64,000 bases of DNA, taken from NCBI GenBank assembly GCA_013289795.1, contig JABCZH010000003.1, forward strand, positions 310,001-374,000, written 5' to 3'. The notes below the pieces were generated by a model. It was not told where the DNA came from. It was given only the letters and a program-made list of their open reading frames with translations, and did no database searches. This stretch comes from Acidobacteriota bacterium (GTDB taxonomy: Bacteria > Acidobacteriota > Terriglobia > Terriglobales > Acidobacteriaceae). Both the position numbers and the translations under genes were made by a program. Positions 19,987-29,045 of the stretch are shown here, piece by piece. Within the stretch, counting starts at the first letter, position 1. Each line of letters begins with the position of its first letter.

Positions 19987-21114
19987 ATGAAAATCGGATC
20001 CCGCACCCTGGCGGCGCTTTCCCTCGCGGCTGTATTGTCCGCAGCTTTCCCCTGTGCATTGCACGCCCAGCAATACGTCTACGCCAATAACGACGACGAT
20101 TCCGGCGGCGATCACAACATAGTCACCGCCTTCAAAGTCAGCAATACCGGACAAATGTCCGTGATCAACACCTATCAGACCGGCGGCCTGGGTACCGGCG
20201 GCTACAACGCCGTGAGCACCGTCGCCGCCGCCAAGGTCGGATCCACCGACTGTCTGTTCGTTTCCAACGGCGGCAGCAACAACGTCTCCGCATTCACCAT
20301 CAACCCAGCCAACGGCACTCTAATCGCCGTCACCGGATCTCCCTTCGCCAGCGGGGGCGCAGGTAACAACTTCGGCATCGGACTCGCCGTCGCCGACAAC
20401 AAACTCCTGTTCGCCGGCAACACGGTCTCGAACAACATTTCCGTCTTCGTAATCAAATCGGGCTGCGCGCTCCATCTCGGCAACACTTACAACGTCCCCG
20501 GTTCGCCCGACGGCATGAAAGTAACTCCCAACGGAAAATTCCTCATCGAAGCCAACCTCGGAAATCCCGACTCCTGGCAGATCAATTCCAACGGCACCCT
20601 CACCGAACTCGGCCCCTTCTCCTCGCACGGCACCGCCGTCGGCGTGGACATCAGTTGCGACGGCACCACCGCCTACTTCGGCGACGCCGGCACCGACACT
20701 GAAGTCGAAGTCTATAGCATCAGCGCAACCGGCCAACTCACCGAGCTCAACGACTACACCAATACCAACGGCCTGAATTCCAACAACGTCATGCTCAGCG
20801 CCGACGGAACCCTTCTCTACGTCAGCGAAACCGCGTCCAACCAGGTCGAAACTCTGACCACCGGCGCGAACGGCGCGCTAACTTATGACAGCGTGGTCTC
20901 ACTCAAAGTCGAGCAGTTTAATTCCACCCTGGGGATGGCCACCGTGCAAAGCGGGAAGGGAATCTTCGTAGCCGAAGACAGCCCCGCGCAGATCGCCGTC
21001 CTGGGCGCGCACGGAACATCGTTGAAGGAGGTCGCGAACTCGCCATTCTCGCTGAACGACAATTTCGCCTTCGTGATCGGCATAGCAGCCGTTCCCGGCA
21101 AGTCCTGCCACTAA
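19987..21114 (+). CDS. Secreted beta-propeller protein (lactonase-like)
   Basis: 375 residues with a signal peptide (about 1-25, 'AAFPCALHAQ'). The remainder is repeated blades with phrases such as 'NNVSAFTINPANGTLIAV', 'FVIKSGCALHLGNTYNVPG', 'VEVYSISATGQLTELNDY' and 'QVETLTTGANGALTYDS'. This is the YncE/6-phosphogluconolactonase-like seven-bladed fold used widely in exported Acidobacteriota proteins. Lactonase chemistry is not supported by visible catalytic residues, so a binding or scaffold role is as likely. ATG 19987 is preferred over 19981 because AAGGAG lies exactly 6 nt before it and abuts the earlier ATG. Confidence 0.8.
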   Translation: MKIGSRTLAALSLAAVLSAAFPCALHAQQYVYANNDDDSGGDHNIVTAFKVSNTGQMSVINTYQTGGLGTGGYNAVSTVAAAKVGSTDCLFVSNGGSNNVSAFTINPANGTLIAVTGSPFASGGAGNNFGIGLAVADNKLLFAGNTVSNNISVFVIKSGCALHLGNTYNVPGSPDGMKVTPNGKFLIEANLGNPDSWQINSNGTLTELGPFSSHGTAVGVDISCDGTTAYFGDAGTDTEVEVYSISATGQLTELNDYTNTNGLNSNNVMLSADGTLLYVSETASNQVETLTTGANGALTYDSVVSLKVEQFNSTLGMATVQSGKGIFVAEDSPAQIAVLGAHGTSLKEVANSPFSLNDNFAFVIGIAAVPGKSCH

Positions 21115-21124
21115 ATCTGGGTGG

Positions 21125-21162
21125 CCCACTCTAACGTCGCGCTTTTGCGACGTTAGGGTGGG
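21125..21162. repeat. 16-bp hairpin 'CTAACGTCG' element
   Basis: CCCACtCTAACGTCGC pairs with GCGACGTTAGgGTGGG around 'gctttt', with only one wobble pair. It starts 10 nt after the beta-propeller stop. An inverted copy is at 32067-32103. It may end transcription or be a REP-like element. The rest of 21163-21459 holds a CGGACA-ctct-TGTCCG hairpin (21181-21196), a 'cttgtcattccga...gagggatct' repeat (about 21217-21250) and no gene. Confidence 0.7.
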
Positions 21163-21459
21163 GAAGTTGGCTATCTGGGGCGGACACTCTTGTCCGTTAA
21201 CGCCCTAGAGCACTTGTCATTCCGAACGCACTCCAACACCGAGGGATCTCCCTTTTATTCTCAAAATCTTCCCACATCGGGAATCTCACCCGACATTCCC
21301 ATTATTTCCCGACCTCTCCCGCAACCTTGTCAAGCCCCCTAAATCACCAATTTCCTCGCAAACTCCTGATTCCGCCACGAATATAAACTTCCAAACCGTG
21401 TCTCACTTACCCCTTCAACTTGCTATTCTGAACTTATAGAGACAAATTCAAGAAAGTCC

Positions 21460-21492
21460 AGGCGTGGGCCATCAGCCCGCGCCTTTTGTTTT
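21460..21492 (+). terminator. Terminator-like hairpin in the leader of the PD-(D/E)XK gene
   Basis: GGCGTGGGC (21461-21469) pairs with GCCCGCGCC (21475-21483), with one G-U pair, around a 5-nt loop, and is followed by TTTTGTTTT. This is a standard intrinsic terminator shape placed 4 nt before the first ATG of the nuclease. It could attenuate that gene or insulate it from upstream transcription. Confidence 0.65.
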
Positions 21493-21496
21493 GCCT

Positions 21497-21919
21497 ATGA
21501 AAATGCCTATGCTCAATCGCAAACGCCGCGGCGAAGTCGCCGAAGCCGCTTTTCTCCATAAGGCCGCCAGCCTCGGCTTCAGCGTCGCCAAGCCCTGGGG
21601 CGAAAGCGACCGCTACGACTTCATCGTCGAAACCGGAGGCCGTTTCCTCCGCGTCCAGGTCAAATCCGCCTACTCCCCCGGCGAGTTCGGCGGCTACACC
21701 TTCCACAACCACGGCAACACCCCCGCCGATGTCTACACTTCCGACGACATAGACTTTCTCGTCGCTTACATCGTCCCCGAGGACGTCTGGTACGTCCTCC
21801 CCATCCATGTATTCGCCCACACCAGCGCCGCCAAAATCTTTCCCTCCAGCCGCCGCCGCATGTCCCGCTACGAAAAATACCGCGAAGCCTGGTCCCTAAT
21901 GACCGACCCCCCAAAATGA
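21497..21919 (+). CDS. PD-(D/E)XK nuclease, group I intron-associated endonuclease type, stand-alone
   Basis: 140 residues matching the family called group I intron-associated PD-(D/E)XK endonuclease. Visible: 'RRGEVAEAAFLHKAASLG' (helix with conserved Glu), 'ESDRYDFIVE' (motif Asp), 'RFLRVQVKSA' (the E/QxK motif, here Q-V-K) and 'DIDFLVAYIVPEDVWYVLP', ending 'RYEKYREAW'. Catalytic spacing looks intact. No group I intron core is visible around it, so it is free-standing. ATG codons at 21497, 21503 and 21509 are possible starts. A GTG at 21464 would lie inside the terminator-like stem and is rejected. It sits at the edge of a repeat-rich patch, suggesting acquired DNA (inference). Confidence 0.8.
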   Translation: MKMPMLNRKRRGEVAEAAFLHKAASLGFSVAKPWGESDRYDFIVETGGRFLRVQVKSAYSPGEFGGYTFHNHGNTPADVYTSDDIDFLVAYIVPEDVWYVLPIHVFAHTSAAKIFPSSRRRMSRYEKYREAWSLMTDPPK

Positions 21920-21936
21920 ACGCCACATATAGTAAA

Positions 21937-22250
21937 TTTGTCATCCTGAGCGGAGCGAAGAGCCTGCCCTGAGCCTGTCGAAGGACCTATGCACTTTGCT
22001 GCCAGCATTCGCCCTCCGACCACCCGCAGAGGCGCGGATTTGAAAGGGCACGGCTTCAGCCGTGCCGATAGGCTCCGAGGGATGTCGAGAACCGAGAAGG
22101 GAACTACGCTGCGGCGCAACTCTATCCCCCTTTTGTCCAACTCCCAAACAACTTGTCATTCCGAGTTGTCCGCAGCCGCGCATCGCGCGGCGAGGACACC
22201 GAGGAATCTGCTTTCCCCGCCTTCACCACGAACCATGTGGGACGGACACT
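21937..22250. repeat. Tandem repeat unit 1 (about 396-bp period)
   Basis: Contains in order 'tttgtcatcctgagcg', 'cgaagagcctgccctgagcc', a GGCACGGCT-tc-AGCCGTGCC hairpin (22047-22066), 'cgataggctccgaggg', 'aacaacttgtcat', 'gaggacaccgaggaatctgc'. The same order recurs 396 bp later. A CGGACA-ctct-TGTCCG hairpin (22243-22258) and a degenerate hairpin near 22294 lie between the units. Nothing in it looks coding. Confidence 0.75.
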
Positions 22251-22332
22251 CTTGTCCGCCAATGTCCGGACCATCACCGTGCCGATGCGAAAGGGTATGG
22301 CTTAGGCCATGCAGGCAATCTCCGCCTCATAA

Positions 22333-22640
22333 AATAAATTTGTCATCCTGAGCGAAGCGAAGAGCCTGCCCTGAGCCCGGCGAAGGGACCTATGCATTTC
22401 GCCGCGAGCATTCCCGTTCCGACCACCGGTAGGGGGCGGAGTTGAAAGGGCACGGCTTCAGCCGTGCCGATAGGCTCCGAGGGATGTCGAGAAACGAGAA
22501 GGAACTGCGCGGCGGGGCAACTGTTTCCCTTGTCCACCTCCTAAACAACTTGTCATGCCGAGCTGTCCGTAGCCGCGCATCGTGCGGCGAGGACACCGAG
22601 GAATCTGCTTTCCCCGCCCGCGCCACGAACCGATCCGCTC
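22333..22640. repeat. Tandem repeat unit 2
   Basis: Second copy of the unit at 21937-22250, in the same orientation and order, highly similar by eye with scattered substitutions. The embedded hairpin is at 22449-22468. Its right end abuts an apparent membrane-protein remnant. Confidence 0.75.
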
Positions 22641-22850
22641 TTACTGCCAAACCGTCGGATAATATCTCCGTGGCCAGGCGTTCCATCACCGCCAACTCCG
22701 GCCTGGTTCTTGTTCCTCTGCACCGTCCTCGGATACATCCGCGGCCGCACCCTCCCCGCCGCCATCGGACACGTACTCTTCGGCCTGCTCAGCACATTCG
22801 CGTTTCTACTCTGGTGGTGGATTCGCAACAACGACGACCAAGGAGAATAA
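22635..22850 (+). pseudogene. Truncated membrane-protein C-terminus next to the repeat unit
   Basis: A frame ending at TAA 22848-22850 reads like the end of a small integral membrane protein: 'AWFLFLCTVLGYIRGRTL', 'PAAIGHVLFGLLSTFAFLL', 'WWWIRNNDDQGE'. Two hydrophobic helices and a charged tail are clear. No start codon with a ribosome-binding site precedes it; upstream the frame runs into the second repeat unit. The only near start is TTG at 22710. Most likely the 5' half was lost when the repeat block arose or expanded. It could instead be a short real gene starting at TTG. Confidence 0.4.
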
Positions 22851-22884
22851 GGCAGCTCGCAAATTGCAGAGTGCTTCGTAAAAG

Positions 22885-22904
22885 GGCACGGCTTCAGCCG
22901 CGCC
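22885..22904. repeat. Hairpin, third copy of GGCACGGCT family
   Basis: GGCACGGCT-tc-AGCCGCGCC, one mismatch from the two perfect copies at 22047 and 22449. It lies in the spacer after the membrane-protein remnant. Confidence 0.6.
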
Positions 22905-23000
22905 GATCAGCCACCAACTTTGACCAACGCGCCAGTAAGGCGCAACTGTCCACTGATAGTAGGTTTCGCGCGAAACCCGTAGTACTCTCGACAGATCCCT

Positions 23001-23507
23001 CTACAAATACTTCTCCCTCACCACCCCGACATGATGCGCAAAATGTCCCGGAACGATATAAGCCAAAGCCCGTACGGTGAAGCGATTGTCGCTGGCGATG
23101 CCGCTGCGCGTCCATGCCTCGGCGGGCAGGTTGCCGAATAGAGAAATGGTCGCGAGACGCACCCGGCGAAACTCCTCGACATGCGCCGCCCAAGAAACCT
23201 GGTCGGCACGAGCGCCGGCGGCGGACACAGTCTGGTCGTAACTGGGCAGGGGAGTCTCGAACCCGCGCGCGAACCAGAGCGCGCGAAAGGCGAAGGCGCG
23301 CTCAGTGTCGGTGACGTGGTTCAGCACTTGCCGGATGCTCCATTTGTCCGGAGCATAACGATGCAGCGACTTCTCCTCCGAGATCGCCGAGAGCAGAGGC
23401 TCGTCGAGCTGGGCTTCGAGCGCGGCCAGCGGATCGTCGCCCGTGATCTGGTTGATGTAAGTGAAGTAGTAGGGCGCGGCGTCGTCGGCAGCAGGGCGGG
23501 GAATCAT
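23001..23507 (-). CDS. DinB family protein
   Basis: 168 residues, four-helix-bundle pattern of the DinB/YfiT superfamily, proteins that bind a divalent metal with three histidines and often act as thiol-dependent transferases. Candidate metal ligands are His in 'QVLNHVTDTERAF' and two in 'GHFAHHVGVVREKYL'. 'RYAPDKWSIRQVLNHV' is the classic DinB entry motif. No signal peptide. The DNA-damage link of the name-giving protein does not carry over to most members. It is 9 bp downstream of the DUF2442 gene on the same strand and probably cotranscribed with it. Confidence 0.9.
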   Translation of the reverse strand: MIPRPAADDAAPYYFTYINQITGDDPLAALEAQLDEPLLSAISEEKSLHRYAPDKWSIRQVLNHVTDTERAFAFRALWFARGFETPLPSYDQTVSAAGARADQVSWAAHVEEFRRVRLATISLFGNLPAEAWTRSGIASDNRFTVRALAYIVPGHFAHHVGVVREKYL

Positions 23508-23516
23508 GAATCTATT

Positions 23517-23789
23517 CTACTTCGCGTGAACCGATGCCTTCGGCGCGGGCGCGCCTCGCAACAAACCTTCTGTGCTCAAGTCTTCGTCGATGTCGGGCCA
23601 ATGAATCCCGTAACCACCGCCGACAATCTTCCAATTCTTACGTTGGGCAGGCGTGGCGTTGAGCAGGCGCGGATACCAGACCAAAGGCACAGTGATGACG
23701 CGGCCATCCCGCAGACTCACGCTAAGCGTATCGTCGCTGGACTGCACGTCCAGCACCCGCTCATCAGCCGCCGATGCCGAAAAACTCAT
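23517..23789 (-). CDS. DUF2442 family protein
   Basis: 90 residues. 'VSLRDGRVITVPLVWYPRLL' and 'YGIHWPDIDEDLSTEGLL' are the fixed core of DUF2442. Members are often found beside DUF4160 genes and have been suggested to form toxin-antitoxin-like pairs, but no function is settled. ATG 23789 is chosen because GGAGG lies 6 nt before it; a longer frame to 23882 overlaps the upstream gene. The C-terminal tail 'GAPAPKASVHAK' is variable in the family. It sits between an unrecognised small protein (22 bp upstream) and DinB (9 bp downstream). Confidence 0.88.
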   Translation of the reverse strand: MSFSASAADERVLDVQSSDDTLSVSLRDGRVITVPLVWYPRLLNATPAQRKNWKIVGGGYGIHWPDIDEDLSTEGLLRGAPAPKASVHAK

Positions 23790-23811
23790 TCCATGCCTCC
23801 AGCGGTGAACG

Positions 23812-24087
23812 TCATGCGACAGAGATGTCACCCTCGGACTCTTCCTCCACGTGACGCAGCCAAACGCCCTTGCTCTCTGCAAGGCCAGTCGCCGCTATCT
23901 TCGGAGCCAATGGTTCTGGGCAACAACGCTCGATCCAACCATTATCGAGTAGCACGAACATCTGGCGGACTGCGCTACGACGAGCTGCCGTACCCGGACT
24001 GGAGAGCACCCGATGGTCTTTAGTCTCTATTCTCGTGATGACCCCCGTACCCTTTCCCTTCAGGAGGTACTCTTCGCCGACCTTCAA
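23812..24087 (-). CDS. Small hypothetical protein upstream of DUF2442
   Basis: 91 residues, beta-rich N-terminal half ('YLLKGKGTGVITRIE', 'RQMFVLLDNGWIERCCPEP') and an acidic tail ('HVEEESEGDISVA'). Two adjacent cysteines at about 55-56. No signal or TM segment. I do not recognise the family; it does not look like DUF4160, the usual DUF2442 partner. The only in-frame start is TTG at 24087, with a stop just upstream, so the start is uncertain. Close spacing suggests an operon with DUF2442 and DinB. Confidence 0.5.
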   Translation of the reverse strand: MKVGEEYLLKGKGTGVITRIETKDHRVLSSPGTAARRSAVRQMFVLLDNGWIERCCPEPLAPKIAATGLAESKGVWLRHVEEESEGDISVA

Positions 24088-24194
24088 AACGCCATACGTA
24101 ACCTATGAAGTCTGTTTACACAAAATTATACGTCACTGCTTGCTCTGCGGGGAATCACGCTCTCCCCCCGTGATGTGGAATGGGTTCCATCGTT

Positions 24195-24214
24195 GGCGGA
24201 CAAGAGTGTCCGCC
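24195..24214. repeat. GGCGGACA hairpin
   Basis: GGCGGACA-agag-TGTCCGCC, an 8-bp perfect stem. Copies in the opposite orientation are at 21181-21196 and 22243-22258 (6-bp stems with flanking extensions). Confidence 0.6.
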
Positions 24215-24220
24215 CCACAC

Positions 24221-24254
24221 AAACAAACAAAAAGCCCCGCCTCGCGGCAGGGCT
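24221..24254 (-). terminator. Intrinsic terminator of groES-groEL
   Basis: On the minus strand AGCCCTGCC-gcga-GGCGGGGCT forms a 9-bp stem followed by TTTTTGTTTGTTTG, about 45 nt beyond the groEL stop. The T-rich tail on the groEL-distal side fixes the direction. Confidence 0.88.
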
Positions 24255-24296
24255 CTTGATCTAGCCGAAAGCTGACGGCTGATAGCTGACAGCCGT

Positions 24297-26027
<1,731 letters not shown>

Positions 26028-26034
26028 CTAATCG

Positions 26035-26097
26035 GCTTCTAGCTTTTAGCTGTTAGCTCCTAGCGAACGGCCAACGAACGAGCGACCAACGACGTGA
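26035..26097. repeat. Periodic repeats inside the groES-groEL gap
   Basis: 'cttctagcttttagctgttagctcctagc' followed by 'gaacggccaacgaacgagcgaccaacgacg', both 8-11-nt periodic. Related stretches lie at 24266-24295 and 31583-31666. The site is unusual because it splits an operon. Confidence 0.6.
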
Positions 26098-26098
26098 C

Positions 26099-26425
26099 TT
26101 ACCGTCGCGAGCCGGCGGTTTCTTTCTTGGCTGCGCCGCTGAGGATGCCGAGTACTTCCTCTTCGCGCATGATGATGTAGTCTTCGCCATCCAGCTTGAT
26201 CTCTGTGCCGGAGTACTTGCCGAACAGGATGCGGTCGCCCTCTTTCACATCGAGCGGACGAACCTTGCCGTCCTCGTTAACTTTGCCTTTGCCGGCGGAG
26301 ATGACTTCGCCCTCCTGCGGCTTGTCTTTCGCGGAGTCTGGAATAATTATGCCTCCGCGGGTGGTTTCGGATTCTTCCACACGGCGGACTAAGATGCGGT
26401 CGTGGAGTGGGGTAAACTTGGCCAT
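26099..26425 (-). CDS. groES: Co-chaperonin GroES
   Basis: 108 residues. '[18 protein letters not shown]' opens the beta-barrel, the mobile loop is '[20 protein letters not shown]' and the core continues '[23 protein letters not shown]'. The C-terminus is extended by a short basic tail ('[12 protein letters not shown]'). The ATG at 26425 gives the family N-terminus. A longer frame to 26500 is not used, since CIRCE and the promoter lie further upstream and 'MAKFTPL' is the usual beginning. First gene of groES-groEL. Confidence 0.97.
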   Translation of the reverse strand: MAKFTPLHDRILVRRVEESETTRGGIIIPDSAKDKPQEGEVISAGKGKVNEDGKVRPLDVKEGDRILFGKYSGTEIKLDGEDYIIMREEEVLGILSGAAKKETAGSRR

Positions 26426-26512
26426 GGTTATTGCTCCTTTCGTTCTGTTCTTTTTGAGTTTGGGTTTGATTGCCAGGTCATACGGGCTCGCCAACGGCAT
26501 GAAGGACTATTG

Positions 26513-26539
26513 TTAGCACTCATTGTTGGCGAGTGCTAA
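26513..26539 (-). promoter_or_regulatory. CIRCE operator (HrcA binding site)
   Basis: TTAGCACTC, 9-nt spacer, GAGTGCTAA: a perfect match to the CIRCE inverted repeat, 88 nt upstream of groES. HrcA binds this site and represses class I heat-shock operons until heat stress. No hrcA is in the window. Confidence 0.96.
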
Positions 26540-26569
26540 TCATAGCAGATGTGATGGTCGGGTTGTCAA
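26539..26569 (-). promoter_or_regulatory. Sigma70-type promoter of groES-groEL
   Basis: On the minus strand TTGACA (26569-26564) and TATGAT (26544-26539) are separated by 19 nt, with TG one base before the -10 (extended -10), which may offset the long spacer. CIRCE begins at the last base of the -10, so HrcA would block the start site directly. Confidence 0.8.
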
Positions 26570-26666
26570 GGGGAGTCGCGGGACGGAAAAACTGATCAAG
26601 CACAGGGGGCACGGAGGGTCGCAGAGGAAAGCGTACCACCGGTTGACTGTTAATGATGGTAACTCT

Positions 26667-27917
26667 ATGAATATAAAACATAAACTGCTTATCTTTCTCA
26701 TGAGTACTGGACTGGCGGTTGTGGCCCAAGTGACCCCGGCTGACCTAGTTTTGAGGGGTGGGACGGTCTATCCGGCGCCGGGAGTCAGGGCGATCCACGA
26801 TGCCGTGGTGGTGATTCGTGGCGGGAAGATTGCCGTCATAGGAAAGAGCAAGAACGTGCGGGTTCCGCGCTCGGCGACGGTTTTGGACTGCTCGGGCAAG
26901 GTGATTGTGGCGGGATTCTGGAACAGCCATGTCCACTTCACTGAAGATATTTGGAGCGACCCACAGGGCACTGCTGTCAAGGCCGGGAACAGTTGCGTCA
27001 CTTGCCTGGAAGTAGTCCACATGCGCGACATGCTCACGCGCTGGGGATTTACTACCGTGTGGGACCTGGGGTCGGATCCGCAGAAGACTCTGAGCTTCCA
27101 GCACATGGTCGATTCCAACGTGATTCCTGGGCCGAAGATTCTGATGGCGGGAAGCATTTTCCCCAAGGAGGGGCATCCGGTTTATCTGCCCGCTGAGGTG
27201 CGATTGCCCGAGGCGGCGACTCCGCAGGAAGCCGAGAAGATGGCGCGGGGCTACATGGACATGAGGCTCGATGGGATTAAGCTGTTCACCGGCGCGTACA
27301 TGGGGCGTGACAAGCCGGTCATCAATATGGACACGGCAATCGTGAAAGCTGCGGTGGACGTGGCTCACGCAGAGGGCAAACCGGTGTTCACGCATCCGCA
27401 GAACCATGTGGGCGTGGACAATGCGCTGGCTGGAGGCGTGGATATTCTGGCGCACACCATTCCGACGGAGGGCAGTTTCACGGCGGATGAGCTGGCGCAG
27501 ATGAAACGACAGCATACGGCGCTGATCCCGACGCTGACGCTTTGGACTACAGTGACGTCGAATGTGGACGCGCAGAAGCAGTTGGTGCAGGCGGGAGTGG
27601 ACCAGGTGAAAGCGTATGCGTCGCAGGGAGGAACGATTCTGTTTGGCACCGACGTGGGATTCATCACTAAGTACGACACCGCTGAAGAGCTCGAATACAT
27701 GGGACGGGCGCTGACTTGGAGTGAGATTCTGGCGTCGCTTACGACTAACCCTGCGGCGTTCTTTAAAGCTTCAAGCAAGGGCCGGGTAGAAAAAGATATG
27801 GACGCGGATTTGGTGGTGCTGGAGGGTGATCCGGCGGTGGATGTTAGGAATTTTGCGAAGGTGGCTTGGACTGTGCGGGCAGGGAAGGTGATTTGGGCGG
27901 CGGTGGGGAAGAAGTAG
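26667..27917 (+). CDS. Exported amidohydrolase (imidazolonepropionase-like)
   Basis: 416 residues of the metal-dependent amidohydrolase superfamily with an N-terminal signal peptide ('LLIFLMSTGLAVVAQ'). 'DLVLRGGTVYPAPGVRAI' starts the small beta domain. The metal pair His-x-His is in 'WNSHVHFTED' (about 88-90), a likely Lys ligand in 'DGIKLFTG', His in 'PVFTHPQNH' and 'ILAHTIP', and Asp in 'FGTDVGF'. The C-terminal 'DADLVVLEGDP' closes the fold. The substrate is unknown; relatives act on cyclic amides and dipeptides. ATG 26667 starts the signal peptide. The frame upstream crosses the CIRCE region and is not coding. Divergent from groES. Confidence 0.88.
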   Translation: MNIKHKLLIFLMSTGLAVVAQVTPADLVLRGGTVYPAPGVRAIHDAVVVIRGGKIAVIGKSKNVRVPRSATVLDCSGKVIVAGFWNSHVHFTEDIWSDPQGTAVKAGNSCVTCLEVVHMRDMLTRWGFTTVWDLGSDPQKTLSFQHMVDSNVIPGPKILMAGSIFPKEGHPVYLPAEVRLPEAATPQEAEKMARGYMDMRLDGIKLFTGAYMGRDKPVINMDTAIVKAAVDVAHAEGKPVFTHPQNHVGVDNALAGGVDILAHTIPTEGSFTADELAQMKRQHTALIPTLTLWTTVTSNVDAQKQLVQAGVDQVKAYASQGGTILFGTDVGFITKYDTAEELEYMGRALTWSEILASLTTNPAAFFKASSKGRVEKDMDADLVVLEGDPAVDVRNFAKVAWTVRAGKVIWAAVGKK

Positions 27918-27980
27918 AGAGGCTCATAACTTAGGTTGGTTCTGAGACAGCGCGAAGGTGACCGCTGGACTACAGGATGT

Positions 27981-28565
27981 CTATACCTTCTTGAGCGCAT
28001 CGAATTTTTTCAACAATGATGCATACTGGTACGCTGCTTTTAGCAGCTCCTTTGCAAACTCGACTGCCAATTCTACTTCCTCCTTTCCAACTTGTTGGTA
28101 TTCTTGTGATTCAATGTGTGCAGCGTCGTTACCCAGCAGTCTGAGATTGTCTGCACCCTCCAGCAATTCCTTTGGAAGGACGATGTTTTTTCCTAAGGCC
28201 TGGATCCTTTCCCTAAGGTTGCTTCCGGTCGCTCCTTTGTCGCGGCAAAGCTCCTCAAGGGTCTTGCGGACCATGATGGCCGAGGCCACAAAGCACTGCT
28301 GGGAGTGGCATTCAATCGCCTCCTCGAAGGCCTTTCTAACTGCCGCTGGGATGTTCGTAGAGTCGAAGTCAAGCTGTTCGGGTGGGTAGGAGATTGCCAC
28401 TCGACCCCCTTCCATAACTACAAAAATGTGCTTTCGGCATGCGGGATTAGGGCACCGCCGCTGTCCGAAGACGACCTGTCCGGCCGTGCCGGCGATCGGC
28501 GTCACGAAATCGGGGACACTTAGCGCATCCAGGGTCCCATACTGTTTGCATGCTGGACACCTCAT
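27981..28565 (-). CDS. Zinc-ribbon DUF4145 protein
   Basis: 194 residues. The N-terminus has a zinc ribbon: Cys3-x2-Cys6 ('MRCPACKQ') and a second knuckle 'RRCPNPACRKHIF'. The C-terminal two-thirds are helical with 'AIECHSQQCFVASAIMVRKTLEELC', 'LRERIQALGK' and 'LRLLGNDAAHIE', which is the DUF4145 (HEPN-like) pattern with the conserved N-D-x-x-H. These proteins often accompany defence or restriction genes, but no such partner is adjacent here. It lies alone, convergent with the amidohydrolase. Confidence 0.85.
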   Translation of the reverse strand: MRCPACKQYGTLDALSVPDFVTPIAGTAGQVVFGQRRCPNPACRKHIFVVMEGGRVAISYPPEQLDFDSTNIPAAVRKAFEEAIECHSQQCFVASAIMVRKTLEELCRDKGATGSNLRERIQALGKNIVLPKELLEGADNLRLLGNDAAHIESQEYQQVGKEEVELAVEFAKELLKAAYQYASLLKKFDALKKV

Positions 28566-28804
28566 GCTAGCAGGGTTGTTTGAGCCCGCTGATTGTCCCG
28601 CGTCGGATTCTGAATTTGGAAAGACATTGGTCTATAGCTTAGATGGTACGACATTTTGGCCCTGACGCGTCTTTCCGCGCCCATGAACCGTCATTTTTCT
28701 TGTTGCACCCAGCAGGCCGAGGGGGGCCTACGTGGTTCGTGGTGGTTCATACATTCGCGGGCGAGGGCGCCCGCGCCACACGCGATAGTTTGGTCCGTCG
28801 GCAA

Positions 28805-28847
28805 TGCCCGCCTCTTGCGCAAAGGGCGCGCAAGAAGCGGGGCACCC
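28805..28847. repeat. AAAGG-loop hairpin, copy 1
   Basis: 'CCGCcTCTTGCGC-aaaggGC-GCGCAAGAaGCGG' followed by GGGGCACCC. A 41-nt stretch matches 29401-29441 with a single change. The spacer 28566-29045 has no gene. It also holds 'gcgggcgagggcgcccgcgcc' (about 28757-28780), inverted relative to the element at 53919-53940, and a lone TTGACA near 28961. Confidence 0.7.
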
Positions 28848-29045
28848 ACGCTTGGGTTGGCCAACCCCGCCCGTCCGCCTCCACATCACCTTACGATGCG
28901 GGTGAGTCTGAGGACTGGTGAACTTTCGACTCCAGACTGCTAAGAATGACACACTGTGTCGTTGACAAGGGTTCCGACAGATGAGAAGTTGAGTTTGTAA
29001 GACGCCCTTCCCCCTCCCATTTCTTCCTGTGAACGGAGATATATC

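Noticed and set aside
22442-23080. + strand frame of 212 codons across repeat unit 2
   Set aside because: It is made of repeat DNA and the antisense of DinB, with no protein-like pattern.
26523-26666. Amidohydrolase start at 26523
   Set aside because: It would code through the CIRCE and promoter region. The signal peptide begins at 26667.
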